A stretch of 64,000 bases of DNA from the NCBI GenBank assembly GCA_942493325.1, contig OW818689.1, positions 1,984,001 to 2,048,000 of the forward strand, written 5' to 3'. A program made the translations under genes and the position numbers. Positions 1 to 8,533 of this stretch are shown here, piece after piece (position 1 is the stretch's first letter; the number at the start of each line of letters is the position of its first letter). The notes beneath the pieces were generated by a model that was not told the DNA's origin, did not search any database, and was given only the letters and a program-made list of their open reading frames with translations. This DNA comes from JAAFHB01 sp942493325 (lineage in GTDB: Bacteria; Bacteroidota; Bacteroidia; Bacteroidales; Prolixibacteraceae).

Positions 1-1109
1 CTAAAGGCGGTATCCCTGCCTACCTGGGTTCCAGTTTTGCATTTATCGCTCCGTCGCTGCTGATCATCAGTGCCTACGGCGGCATCAGTCATGCACAGTC
101 GGGATTTATCTTTTTCGGACTGTTTTTTATTGTGATCTCCTTCGTGGTAAAGTTATGGGGAATAAAATGGATTGATGTTGTAATGCCCCCGGCAGTTATG
201 GGTGCCGTAGTGGCAATTATCGGACTCGAACTGGCCCCCGTTGCCGCCCAGCAGGCAGGACTTGCTCCGTGGCCTACCGCCGTTGGCCAGGTTGTAGCGC
301 CGTTTATTGTTGCGCCCAATGTGGTATTTGTTTCGATGTTCACCTTGTGCATTGGTATTATTGGCTCGGTGATGTTCAGAGGATTCATGCAGGTCATCCC
401 GATTCTTGTAGCTGTTGTCGCGGGTTACCTCGCAGCACTCGCCATGGGAATGGTCGACACAACAACGATCGGTCAGGCTGCGTGGTTTGCATTACCAAAA
501 TTTCAGGCTCCGGTATTCGATATTAATGCTATTGTCATTATTGCGCCTGCCTGTATTGTAGTTCTGGCAGAGCATATCAGTCATTTAATTGTTACAGGTA
601 AAATTACCGATGCCGATCTGATGAAAAAACCTGGCCTGCACCGCTCGTTGCTTGGTGATGGAATCAGCAATGTTTTATCAGGATTCACAGGTTCACCACC
701 AAATACCACCTACGGCGAAAACATTGGAGTTATGGCCATTACGCGTGTCTATTCTGTCTGGATTATTCGTGGTGCGGCGATCCTTGCGATTGCCTTCTCC
801 GGCATTGGTAAAGTTTCAGCGGCTATCGCTACGATTCCTTCACCGGTTATGGGCGGGATCACCATGTTGTTGTATGGTGTGATTGCGGTTCAGGGCTTCA
901 GAATGTTTGTCGAGCAGAAAGTTGATTTCAGTAAGAACAGTAATATGGTTCTCGGAGCGGTCACCTTCGTGGTTGGAGTGAGCGGAGCCAGTATCGGGAT
1001 CGGAACTGTTCAATTAAAGGGTATGGCTTTCGCGGCGATCGTTGGTGTTGTCCTGTCATTGATTTTCTGGCTATTAACCAGGGCAGGATGGATGAAAAAA
1101 GATATTTAG
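1..1109 (+). CDS. uraA: Uracil permease, NCS2 family (5' end outside window)
   Basis: Inner-membrane proton symporter importing uracil for salvage. The reading frame is open from base 3, so the gene enters from the left edge; the GTG at 132 is internal and not the start. The first visible residues, KGGIPAYLGSSFAFIAPS, and the later stretch NTTYGENIGVMAITRVYS are hallmarks of the uracil branch of the nucleobase-cation symporter-2 family, and the Glu in GENIG is the conserved substrate-site residue. Repeated hydrophobic segments run to the C-terminus, which ends TRAGWMKKDI. About 369 codons are visible of the usual 400-430. A strong hairpin terminator follows 50 bp downstream. Family assignment is firm; uracil specificity is inferred from motifs. 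Confidence 0.93.
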   Translation, partial: KGGIPAYLGSSFAFIAPSLLIISAYGGISHAQSGFIFFGLFFIVISFVVKLWGIKWIDVVMPPAVMGAVVAIIGLELAPVAAQQAGLAPWPTAVGQVVAPFIVAPNVVFVSMFTLCIGIIGSVMFRGFMQVIPILVAVVAGYLAALAMGMVDTTTIGQAAWFALPKFQAPVFDINAIVIIAPACIVVLAEHISHLIVTGKITDADLMKKPGLHRSLLGDGISNVLSGFTGSPPNTTYGENIGVMAITRVYSVWIIRGAAILAIAFSGIGKVSAAIATIPSPVMGGITMLLYGVIAVQGFRMFVEQKVDFSKNSNMVLGAVTFVVGVSGASIGIGTVQLKGMAFAAIVGVVLSLIFWLLTRAGWMKKDI

Positions 1110-1158
1110 CGAGGTTTTATCCGCTAATTGATGGATTGAATGTTTGAAAGTCAAAAAG

Positions 1159-1200
1159 AAAAACTCCCGGAATGTGATCAGCACAGTTCCGGGAGTTTTT
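1159..1200 (+). terminator. Rho-independent terminator after uraA
   Basis: Two perfectly complementary 14-base arms, 1159-1172 and 1187-1200, enclose a 14-base loop. The arms are A-rich outside and CTCCCGG inside, and the right arm ends in a T run. The A/T symmetry means it could also stop transcription from the opposite side. Confidence 0.85.
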
Positions 1201-1253
1201 CATTTAAATCTGAAGATCCCTAAAAAAGTAAATAAGTAATGGAAACTATTTAT

Positions 1254-1376
1254 TGTCGTATTTTTCACCCCCAACCCCTAAAGGGGAGTCATGCTTCCAG
1301 CATCGTCAGTGCTTGTGAGTAGCGAAAGTCCCGATTTTATCAGGATTTAGGGGTAAATCAAGAAAAAAATACGACA
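1254..1376. repeat. MITE-like 123-bp inverted-repeat element
   Basis: A 12-base terminal inverted repeat (TGTCGTATTTTT at 1254-1265, its complement at 1365-1376) encloses a second nested pair (ACCCCTAAA at 1274-1282, TTTAGGGGT near 1346-1354). There is no ORF. It fills most of the 332-bp spacer between the convergent uraA and fabD genes; apart from the uraA terminator nothing else was seen there. It may be a miniature non-autonomous element or a large transcript-end hairpin. Confidence 0.6.
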
Positions 1377-1441
1377 TTTATTCTTTCTTTTAACTTATTA
1401 CAGGTAATTGTTGAATTGATAAAGTTGATTATTGGCAATAC

Positions 1442-2332
1442 CTATCCCTGGAAAGTATTGATTCCGGAAGTTGTCATCGCACGATCAACTTTTTTCACGA
1501 GACCCTGTAATACCTGACCTGGACCAACCTCGGTAAACGAAGTACAGCCGTCAGCAATCATATTTTTCACGGTTTGGGTCCACCGCACGGGTGCAGTCAG
1601 CTGGGCGATCAGGTTCGCTTTGATCACCTCAGGATCGGATACAGGACCGGCCGTAACATTCTGGTAAACCGGACAAACGGGTGTATTGAAATGTGTGGAG
1701 TTAATGGCTTCGGCGAGTTCGGCACGTGCAGGCTCCATAAGTGGAGAATGGAATGCTCCCCCCACGCTTAGTTTTATTGCGCGTTTAGCACCTGCTTCGG
1801 TCAGTTTTACACAGGCAAGGTCAATCCCCTGAACAGAACCCGAAATAACGAGTTGCCCCGGGCAATTATAATTAGCAGGAACAACAACCTCATCGATTGA
1901 GCTGCAAACCTGTTCAACGATTTCATCATCAAGGCCAACTATTGCAGCCATGGTTGAAGGTTCCGCCTCGCAAGCCTTCTGCATCGCGCCGGCACGTTTT
2001 GAGACCAGTAAAAGCCCATCTTCGAACGACAATGCGCCATTGGCTACAAGTGCGGAGAATTCACCCAGGGAATGTCCTGCAACCATTTCAGGTTTAAAAC
2101 TATCACCCAAAGTCTTGGCGAGGAGCACTGAATGGAGAAAAATAGCAGGCTGAGTCACATTTGTTTGTCTCAAATCTTCATCGGTACCGTTAAACATCAG
2201 ATCGGTTATGCGAAAACCAAGCAATTGATTTGCTTTTTCAAATAATTCGTGCGCCATGGGAGAATTATCGTACAGATCTTTACCCATTCCAACAAACTGG
2301 GCGCCCTGTCCCGGGAAAACATATGCCTTCAT
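1442..2332 (-). CDS. fabD: Malonyl-CoA:ACP transacylase FabD
   Basis: Transfers malonyl groups from CoA to acyl carrier protein in type II fatty-acid synthesis; cytoplasmic. The start is placed at the ATG at 2332, giving MKAYVFPGQGAQFVGMG, the normal N-terminus of the family; an in-frame upstream extension to 2425 has no family resemblance. The GQGAQ oxyanion loop, the nucleophile elbow GHSLGEFSAL (Ser), and the catalytic His in GGAFHSPLM are present. Length 296 residues is typical. It stands apart from other fab genes, with folE upstream on the same strand about 100 bp away, so it may be transcribed alone or with folE. Identity is firm. Confidence 0.95.
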   Translation of the reverse strand: MKAYVFPGQGAQFVGMGKDLYDNSPMAHELFEKANQLLGFRITDLMFNGTDEDLRQTNVTQPAIFLHSVLLAKTLGDSFKPEMVAGHSLGEFSALVANGALSFEDGLLLVSKRAGAMQKACEAEPSTMAAIVGLDDEIVEQVCSSIDEVVVPANYNCPGQLVISGSVQGIDLACVKLTEAGAKRAIKLSVGGAFHSPLMEPARAELAEAINSTHFNTPVCPVYQNVTAGPVSDPEVIKANLIAQLTAPVRWTQTVKNMIADGCTSFTEVGPGQVLQGLVKKVDRAMTTSGINTFQG

Positions 2333-2440
2333 AATTAATTTTGTAAAATTTCGAGTGCAAATATATAAATTATCGGGCGTATTGGAAGAGAGTGAAAACG
2401 GGGGCACAGGGGCGATTTTTTTCAATAGGGGGAATCAACC

Positions 2441-3067
2441 CTACGACAAATCGGAGCTGATCAGCCGGATAAATTCCTGCCGGGTTGCCTCTTTCTGAAA
2501 TGCTCCCGTAAAGTCAGATGTAGTAGTCACCGAATTTTGCTTCTCGATACCCCTCATACTCATACACATATGCTTTGCCTCGATCACGACCGCCACTCCG
2601 AGCGGATTTAATGTATTCTGGATACAATCCTTGATTTGTGTTGTGAGTCGTTCCTGCACCTGCAGGCGCCGCGAATATGCTTCCACAACACGCGCTATTT
2701 TACTCAACCCTGTGATGTATCCGTTGGGAATATAAGCCACGTACGCCTTACCGAAGAACGGAAGCAGATGATGTTCACAGAGAGAATAAATTTCAATATC
2801 CTTAACAATGACCATCTGGCGATAATCTTCTTTAAACATGGCGGATTGAAGAATCTTTTCAGGATCCATATTATATCCCTGCGTTAAAAACTGCATAGCC
2901 TTTGAAATTCTCACAGGCGATTGAAGCAATCCCTCCCGTTCGGCATCCTCGCCAATCAATTTCAAAATTTCACGATAATGATCTGCCATCTTCAAAACAT
3001 TCTCTTCATGATAAACCTCCACCTTACTGTATCCAAGGTTATCTCTTTTGTTCAGGGAAAATTTCAT
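2441..3067 (-). CDS. folE: GTP cyclohydrolase I
   Basis: Converts GTP to 7,8-dihydroneopterin triphosphate, the first step of folate/pterin biosynthesis; a cytoplasmic decamer in known members. The zinc-site motif SLCEHHLLPFFGKAYVAYIP and the second Cys in AKHMCMSMRGI are intact, and SPVRISKAM and QVQERLTTQI are standard family blocks. At 208 residues it is full length. The ATG at 3067 is used because residues 1-25 read as a plausible N-terminal extension. A later ATG (MADHYREILK) is possible. Upstream lies an AT-rich divergent promoter region shared with mqnB. Confidence 0.95.
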   Translation of the reverse strand: MKFSLNKRDNLGYSKVEVYHEENVLKMADHYREILKLIGEDAEREGLLQSPVRISKAMQFLTQGYNMDPEKILQSAMFKEDYRQMVIVKDIEIYSLCEHHLLPFFGKAYVAYIPNGYITGLSKIARVVEAYSRRLQVQERLTTQIKDCIQNTLNPLGVAVVIEAKHMCMSMRGIEKQNSVTTTSDFTGAFQKEATRQEFIRLISSDLS

Positions 3068-3244
3068 ATTGCTGTAATATTTTTACCTTTTGTAGTCGTT
3101 GTAATTAGAAAAAAACAAGAATTAACGCTTTCTAAAAAATATTTTTAAAAAATGATGTACAAATGAACAACTTTTTTTAACCTTTTTCGAAAATTTGAGT
3201 ATGAAAGTAAGTAAGCGAATCGATAGTTTAACGAATCGTTATTA

Positions 3245-3252
3245 TACTTTTG
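3245..3252 (+). promoter_or_regulatory. Candidate -7 promoter box for mqnB
   Basis: TACTTTTG fits the Bacteroidota -7 consensus TAnnTTTG. It lies 30 bases before the ATG at 3282, which favours that start over the in-frame ATGs further upstream. No convincing -33 TTTG was found. Confidence 0.45.
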
Positions 3253-3281
3253 CATTTTATCATTTTTTCAATTCATTGCTG

Positions 3282-3974
3282 ATGAGAATCCTTTTTGTAG
3301 GTGCTACATGTTTTGAACTATATCAATTTTTCGAAAACCTCAAGGAGGCGGCAGATAATCACGGTCCTGTTTTCCATTACAAATGGTACAATCTTGACAT
3401 CGATCTGATTATAACAGGATTAGGTGCCACCTTTACTACGTATTTCCTCACCAAAGCACTCCAGCTCGCTCATTACGATCTGGTCATAAATGCGGGGATT
3501 GCCGGGAGCTTCAGGGACGAGCTGTCAATTGGTACCGTTGTCAATGTAAAGAGCGAACAATTCTGTGATTTTGGCATTGAAGATGGCGATCACATAAAAA
3601 CAGTGTTTGATGCAGGCTTTGTTGATCCCAATGACCATCCTTTCCATAATGGTCAGTTGGTTAATCCGCACAGGTACGATAATCTTGAATTAACAGGGGT
3701 TCATGGTGTCACAGGGAATATCAGCCATGGCACGGCACAGAGTATTGCACGTATAAAAAAACAATTTGACCCCGATATCGAATCAATGGAAGGGGCCGCA
3801 ATATTCTATGTTTGTCTGCTCGAGAAAGTCCCCTTTCTTGAAATCAGGGCCATCTCAAATTATGTCGATATCCGGGACACCGAAAAATGGGATATTCCAA
3901 CTGCAATTCAAAACATGACCGACGAACTTTTCAGATTTCTTCGTAAATTCGCCACCGTTAAACAACTCTCCTGA
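3282..3974 (+). CDS. mqnB: Futalosine hydrolase
   Basis: Splits futalosine into dehypoxanthine futalosine and hypoxanthine in the alternative (futalosine) menaquinone route. The protein has a nucleoside-phosphorylase fold: MRILFVGAT start, the purine-binding loop NAGIAGSFRDEL, and the substrate-base motif ESMEGAAIFYVCL near the C-terminus. Start chosen at 3282 because the family begins at this strand and a promoter-like box lies just upstream; the extension from 3195 is not family-like. Length 230 residues is usual. mqnD follows after a 210-bp repeat-bearing spacer. Close relatives include MTA/SAH nucleosidase, but the neighbouring mqnD supports the futalosine role. Confidence 0.9.
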   Translation: MRILFVGATCFELYQFFENLKEAADNHGPVFHYKWYNLDIDLIITGLGATFTTYFLTKALQLAHYDLVINAGIAGSFRDELSIGTVVNVKSEQFCDFGIEDGDHIKTVFDAGFVDPNDHPFHNGQLVNPHRYDNLELTGVHGVTGNISHGTAQSIARIKKQFDPDIESMEGAAIFYVCLLEKVPFLEIRAISNYVDIRDTEKWDIPTAIQNMTDELFRFLRKFATVKQLS

Positions 3975-3992
3975 TCATTGGAAGGTTTTTTT

Positions 3993-4122
3993 GCGGCTGG
4001 CAGCTAGCCACTGGCAGCTGGCTAATCGCAATTTATGAGATTACAGTCGTAATATTGGTTTATAACGCATTACTTTCTGCCAGCACAGGGCTGCCAGAAG
4101 CCAGTTGCAAACGGCCAGCAGC
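3993..4122. repeat. Imperfect inverted repeat between mqnB and mqnD
   Basis: CTGGCAGC/GCTGGC-type units at about 3993-4024 are partly complementary to GCCAG/CTGCC-type units at about 4078-4122, around an AT-rich centre. It has no ORF. As RNA it could form a long bulged hairpin between two genes of one pathway. Confidence 0.5.
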
Positions 4123-4184
4123 CTAAAATTATCCACAAAAAATCGTTATATTACCGCCTTTAAAATCAAATCAATTATATTCTC

Positions 4185-5018
4185 ATGCGTCTGACCCTTG
4201 GATTTTCTACATGTCCCAATGATACCTATATTTTTGATGCCATGGTGCATGGCCGGATCGATACCGAAGGACTTGAGTTCGAACTAATCATGTCGGATGT
4301 CGAGGAACTGAACCACCGCGCATTTACTTCTGAAATAGATATTACAAAGATCAGCTATCACGCTTATGCCTATATTGCTGATTCATACTTACTTCTTAAT
4401 TCAGGAAGTGCCCTTGGCTTTAAAAACGGACCTCTGCTTGTGAGCAGGTACAAGATTTTTCCTGATGAGATCGACAACCTTAAAATAGCCATACCCGGAT
4501 TCCATACCACCGCGAATCTGCTGCTTAGCATTGCATATCCCGGCCATAAAAATAAGAAGGAATACCTTTTTTCGGATATCGAGGAAGTTGTGTTATCGGG
4601 AGAAATGGATGCGGGACTGATCATTCATGAAAACCGATTTACTTACCGACAGAAAGGATTAAAAAAAGTAGCTGATATGGGTGAGTTCTGGGAAACCAAA
4701 ACGGGAATGGCAATCCCCCTGGGAGGAATAGTTATCAACAGAAAATTACCGGCAGAAATCCGAAGTAAAGTCGACCGGATCATGAAACGCAGTGTCGAAT
4801 ATGCCTTCGAAAATCCCAAAGCCTCCTACCCTTTTGTAAAACATCATGCCCAGGCAATGGACGACTCCGTTATGCTGAGTCATATCGAACTTTACGTCAA
4901 TGACTTTACCCGTGACCTTGGCATTGACGGAAAAAAAGCAATAGAAACACTCTATCGCGAAGCGACTGCTGCAGGGGTAATCCCTAATCTCAGAAAGGAT
5001 ATTTTTGTTGACCAGTAA
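4185..5018 (+). CDS. mqnD: 1,4-dihydroxy-6-naphthoate synthase
   Basis: Converts cyclic dehypoxanthine futalosine to 1,4-dihydroxy-6-naphthoate, the late step of the futalosine menaquinone pathway. MRLTLGFSTCPNDTYIFDAM is the diagnostic N-terminus, and SKISYHAYAY-like and GMAIPLGGIVINRKLP blocks follow (here TKISYHAYAY). The protein has a periplasmic-binding-protein-like fold but no signal peptide, so it is cytoplasmic. It is full length at 277 residues. Its stop codon is only 2 bases from that of the convergent topB. mqnA, mqnC and mqnE are not in the window. Confidence 0.94.
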   Translation: MRLTLGFSTCPNDTYIFDAMVHGRIDTEGLEFELIMSDVEELNHRAFTSEIDITKISYHAYAYIADSYLLLNSGSALGFKNGPLLVSRYKIFPDEIDNLKIAIPGFHTTANLLLSIAYPGHKNKKEYLFSDIEEVVLSGEMDAGLIIHENRFTYRQKGLKKVADMGEFWETKTGMAIPLGGIVINRKLPAEIRSKVDRIMKRSVEYAFENPKASYPFVKHHAQAMDDSVMLSHIELYVNDFTRDLGIDGKKAIETLYREATAAGVIPNLRKDIFVDQ

Positions 5019-5020
5019 TA

Positions 5021-7393
5021 CTATTCCAGCCTGATTTTAAATTCCTTGTCAAATAGCAACCGACCATCTCTTTTCGATCCATCCAATCCGACAAAACCAA
5101 TGATTTTATTGGTTTTTCCTTTCAGAATCAGTTGCTCCAGATTACTGTCAGACAATTCTTTACTCATAAAAATAAATGGAACGCGTAACTGACACCCGCT
5201 TCGAAATTCATTGCATCCCCAGGCATTTTTGCCTTTTATGATAACCCCCTTTTTACAAAGCGGACAATGCAGCTCCTCAGGTGCTTTGGTCTCAAATGAA
5301 ATTTTTAATTCACTATCCAATATAATATTCCCGGTAACCGTATTTCCGTTCGGATCAGTCGTTTTGATTTCACCGCTGCGTCCTTTCCGGCACAACGCCT
5401 TAATGTTACTGTCACTGATTTTTTTTCCGGCAAAATCAAACGGAAGCCGGAAATCACACCCCTCACGAAAGGCATTACAACCCCAGACCAGTTTTCCTTT
5501 AACCACTTCCCCCTTTTTGCATTTCGGACATATAATGGTCACCTCCTCCGGGGTTGGGGCAGGCCGCTCCTTTTTGACCTTTTCGGTAGTTCCGGCCGGA
5601 ACTTCTTCCTGAGGAACAACAATGCTAATTTCCTTATAAGGTGATTGCTTTACCTGCTGAACAATTTCAGAAACCATCTCCTTTAGTTCGGTCATAAAGG
5701 CTGAAATTTCGTACTCGCCGGCTTCGATCTGACGGAGCTTTTTTTCCCACAAACCGGTCAGTTCGGCCGATTTGAGTAATTCATTTTCAATGGTCAGGAT
5801 TAATTCAATCCCAGTAGGATTGGCAATTATTTTTTTCTTGTCACGACGAATATATTTGCGCCGGAACAGTGTTTCGATAATATTGGCCCGGGTTGAAGGT
5901 CGACCGATGCCATTTTGTTTGAGCAAATCGCGAAGTTCATCATCATCCACGCTTTTACCGGCAGTCTCCATGGCTCTCAGCAGTGTTGCCTCGGTATAGT
6001 GTTTGGGAGGTTGAGTCATCTTTTCGCCTAACTCAGGTTCATGCGGGCCGTGTTCCCCTTTTTCGAATAAAGGCAGGATGTTTTCGTCGGCCGAAGCTTT
6101 GCCTGAATCGTCTTTATACACAATACGCCAGCCAGGTTCGAGAATCTGTTTACCCGTGGCTTTAAAATCAACCTTGTTAACTTCCCCTAAAACGGTAATA
6201 TTCGCAACTTTGCAATCGGGATAAAAAACACTGATAAACCTTCGCGCTACCATATCATAGAGTTTTCGCTCATCCGGGGTCAGCGAACCGGACAGAACTC
6301 CTGTCGGGATAATGGCATGGTGATCGGTAATCTTTTTATCGTCGAAAATCTTTGCTGATTTTTTGATCCCGGAGGCGAGCAATGGAGCAGTAAATTCCTG
6401 GTAAGGCGTCAATTTTGCAAGAATGCCCGGCACTTTGGGGTAGATATCTTCCGAAAGATAGGTAGTGTCGACACGCGGATAAGTGGTCAGTTTTTTCTCG
6501 TACAAACTTTGGATCAGCCGCAACGTCTCATCCGCGGTAAATCCGAACTTCCGGTTACAATCGACCTGTAAAGAGGTTAGGTCGAAAAGTCGCAACGGAG
6601 CTTCATTCCCCGTTTTTCTTTCATACGACAGGATATAAAATTCGTGACCGGTGATTTCTGCCAGCTTTACGGATGCTTCTTCCTGTGTAGCAAAGCGTCC
6701 CGAAGCGGCTCCGAAAAGAACCTCGCGGTATTTGGTTTTCAGTTCCCAGTAAGGTTCCGGTTTAAAATTGTCGATTTCAAGTTGCCGTGTTACGATGATC
6801 GAAAGCGTAGGCGTCTGCACTCTTCCAATGGAAAGCACCTGCTTGTTTCGCCCGTATTTTAACGTATAGAGACGCGTTGCATTCATTCCGAGCAGCCAGT
6901 CGCCAATGGCACGGGCACTTCCGGCCGCATACAGGTTATCGAACTCATTGCCGTCGCGCAAGTGGTCGAAACCCTCCCTGATTGCCTCTTCTGTGAGCGA
7001 TGATATCCAGAGACGCTTTAAAGGTTTGGTATTGCCGGCCTTTGAAAGTACCCACCGCTGGATGAGTTCACCCTCCTGGCCCGCATCACCACAGTTGATG
7101 ATCTCATCGGCATTGCTGACCAGCTTTTCAATAATTCCAAACTGCTTTTTTACCCCGTTATCGTTGATCAGTTTTATGCCAAACCGCCCGGGCAACATCG
7201 GGAGAGCGCGCAAATCCCAGTATTTCCATTTATCAGTATAGTCATGCGGTTCCTTTAAGGTACAGAGGTGGCCAAAAGTCCAGGTCACCTGGTAACCGTT
7301 TCCTTCATAATAGCCATCCATGCGGCTTTTAGCCCCGATAATCGCGGCAATTTCCTTTGCGACACTTGGTTTTTCAGCAATACAGACTCTCAC
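5021..7393 (-). CDS. topB: DNA topoisomerase III (type IA)
   Basis: Type IA topoisomerase that passes single strands to resolve recombination and replication intermediates. The TOPRIM domain opens with MRVCIAEKPSVAKEIA and has the acidic motif CGDAGQEGELIQRW near residue 100. The active-site Tyr is in LTTYPRVDTTYLSEDI around residue 310. The C-terminus (about residues 640-790) carries two tandem repeats of a CPxC...GCNxFRxGC zinc-ribbon-like module, each followed by an ISDSNIKALC/LSDSNLEQLI tail. At 790 residues it is full length. A divergent TonB-like gene starts 65 bp from its ATG. Several Bacteroidota carry more than one topB; whether this is the only copy cannot be told. Confidence 0.93.
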   Translation of the reverse strand: MRVCIAEKPSVAKEIAAIIGAKSRMDGYYEGNGYQVTWTFGHLCTLKEPHDYTDKWKYWDLRALPMLPGRFGIKLINDNGVKKQFGIIEKLVSNADEIINCGDAGQEGELIQRWVLSKAGNTKPLKRLWISSLTEEAIREGFDHLRDGNEFDNLYAAGSARAIGDWLLGMNATRLYTLKYGRNKQVLSIGRVQTPTLSIIVTRQLEIDNFKPEPYWELKTKYREVLFGAASGRFATQEEASVKLAEITGHEFYILSYERKTGNEAPLRLFDLTSLQVDCNRKFGFTADETLRLIQSLYEKKLTTYPRVDTTYLSEDIYPKVPGILAKLTPYQEFTAPLLASGIKKSAKIFDDKKITDHHAIIPTGVLSGSLTPDERKLYDMVARRFISVFYPDCKVANITVLGEVNKVDFKATGKQILEPGWRIVYKDDSGKASADENILPLFEKGEHGPHEPELGEKMTQPPKHYTEATLLRAMETAGKSVDDDELRDLLKQNGIGRPSTRANIIETLFRRKYIRRDKKKIIANPTGIELILTIENELLKSAELTGLWEKKLRQIEAGEYEISAFMTELKEMVSEIVQQVKQSPYKEISIVVPQEEVPAGTTEKVKKERPAPTPEEVTIICPKCKKGEVVKGKLVWGCNAFREGCDFRLPFDFAGKKISDSNIKALCRKGRSGEIKTTDPNGNTVTGNIILDSELKISFETKAPEELHCPLCKKGVIIKGKNAWGCNEFRSGCQLRVPFIFMSKELSDSNLEQLILKGKTNKIIGFVGLDGSKRDGRLLFDKEFKIRLE

Positions 7394-7439
7394 TTTTTCA
7401 ATTTCAGTTCAAACTTCAAAAGTAGTTCTTTAAATTGCT

Positions 7440-7447
7440 TATTTTTG
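7440..7447 (+). promoter_or_regulatory. Candidate -7 promoter box for the TonB-like gene
   Basis: TATTTTTG matches TAnnTTTG. It lies 11 bases before the ATG at 7458, within the 64-bp divergent spacer to topB. If used, the leader would be very short. Confidence 0.35.
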
Positions 7448-7457
7448 CCCGAAGCAA

Positions 7458-8210
7458 ATGGTAAAAGTTAAAGAAATATACAAACAGCACATCTACGGGG
7501 TGATCACCACCCTGACTTTTCACATTATTGTGTTAATTGTACTGCTTACTTCGAACCTGAAAGATGGCAAACAATTGCCGGAAGAAGCCATTTTACTCGA
7601 TTTTACACAAGAGGAGATAAAACTTCCGGAACCTGAAAAAGAGAAAGAAAAAGAGATCGCAGCCCTGACACAACAAATACCCGGAGCAAATCAGCTGGCA
7701 TCGAACCGCGCAGTAAACGATGCTTCACGTGAGAATGCCAAACAGGCTTCACGATCGAATGACCCTTTCTTCGATAAAGCGTATAATCAGGAAATTGAGG
7801 ACGCCAAACAGCTCGTGAATGATGTCAATAAAACACTCGCTAAGAAAATCCCGAAGATTCCGGATATTAAAATGCCGGAAGACATCACGGAAGGTAAAAC
7901 GCGGGAAGAGATTGAGCGATCGAATTTTAAAGGTAAATCAAATATTCACTATTTCCTGGAAAACCGTTACCATGCGCGGCTACCCATTCCCGTCTACCTG
8001 GCCCAGGGCGGCGGGGAAGTTACTGTTGACATTGTTGTAGCACGCAATGGTCGTGTTTTGAACGCGACTCCGCGCCCGAATCCTAAAATAGCCGATTTAA
8101 CCATACTGGCTTACGCCAAACAGGCAGCTGAAAAAACCTGGTTTAATGCCGATGCCTCAGCCCCTGAGAAACAAAAAGGAACAATAACCTACAATTTTGT
8201 GGCACAGTAA
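7458..8210 (+). CDS. TonB-like envelope protein
   Basis: A 250-residue inner-membrane-anchored protein with one N-terminal transmembrane segment (about residues 15-33, FHIIVLIVLLTS), then an acidic-to-charged periplasmic linker rich in Glu/Lys (EPEKEKEKEIAAL) and a C-terminal domain from about residue 165. That domain reads YHARLPIPVYLAQGGGEVTV, then VDIVVARNGRV and AYAKQAAEKTWFNAD. This plan is that of TonB energy transducers that power TonB-dependent outer-membrane receptors, and the C-terminal strand pattern resembles a TonB_C domain. The linker is less Pro-rich than in classical TonB, and exbB/exbD are not adjacent. It may serve envelope energisation or be a TonB-domain protein of unknown role. 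Confidence 0.65.
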   Translation: MVKVKEIYKQHIYGVITTLTFHIIVLIVLLTSNLKDGKQLPEEAILLDFTQEEIKLPEPEKEKEKEIAALTQQIPGANQLASNRAVNDASRENAKQASRSNDPFFDKAYNQEIEDAKQLVNDVNKTLAKKIPKIPDIKMPEDITEGKTREEIERSNFKGKSNIHYFLENRYHARLPIPVYLAQGGGEVTVDIVVARNGRVLNATPRPNPKIADLTILAYAKQAAEKTWFNADASAPEKQKGTITYNFVAQ

Positions 8211-8533
8211 ACTCAAAGGGACGAAGTGGCGCGACCGGGTAATGTAGAGACGCACGGCCGTGCGTCTGGAAACCGCATAACAGAGGAGAAACGGCGACGG
8301 GGCGAAAAGGAGAAAATGAGAAGATGATAAGGTGAGACATGGGCGATCGGGAGTAAAGGGCGAAGATGTGAAAATGTGAAAATGTGCCAATTTGCCGATG
8401 TGCCAATGCATTCGTAATAATATTTGTAATATATTAATCATTTTTTGCAACACCTTTCTTTGTAGAAATCCGTGTAATTCGTTTAAATTCGTGTAATTCG
8501 TTCTCCTGGAATTCGTTTTTCCTGGAATTCGTC
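8211..8533. repeat. Repeat-filled spacer (palindrome, purine-rich and AATTCGT repeats)
   Basis: This 323-bp spacer between convergent genes contains no gene. It holds a perfect 20-bp palindrome at 8248-8267 (core CGCACGGCCGTGCG). Next comes a purine-rich stretch of GGGCGA/GAGAAGATG words (8280-8375), then the GTGCCAATTTGCC family (8380-8410). From 8465 on there are degenerate copies of AATTCGTGTAATTCGT. The last array runs into the 3' end of the histidine kinase gene. The same word families recur at 14.3-15.4 kb and 55.0-55.4 kb. Confidence 0.8.

Noticed and set aside
132..1109. Uracil permease start at GTG 132
   Set aside because: The frame is open to the left edge and the codons before 132 encode conserved family residues.
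2333..2425. Longer FabD starting at 2425
   Set aside because: The added 31 residues are not part of the family and the internal ATG gives the standard N-terminus.
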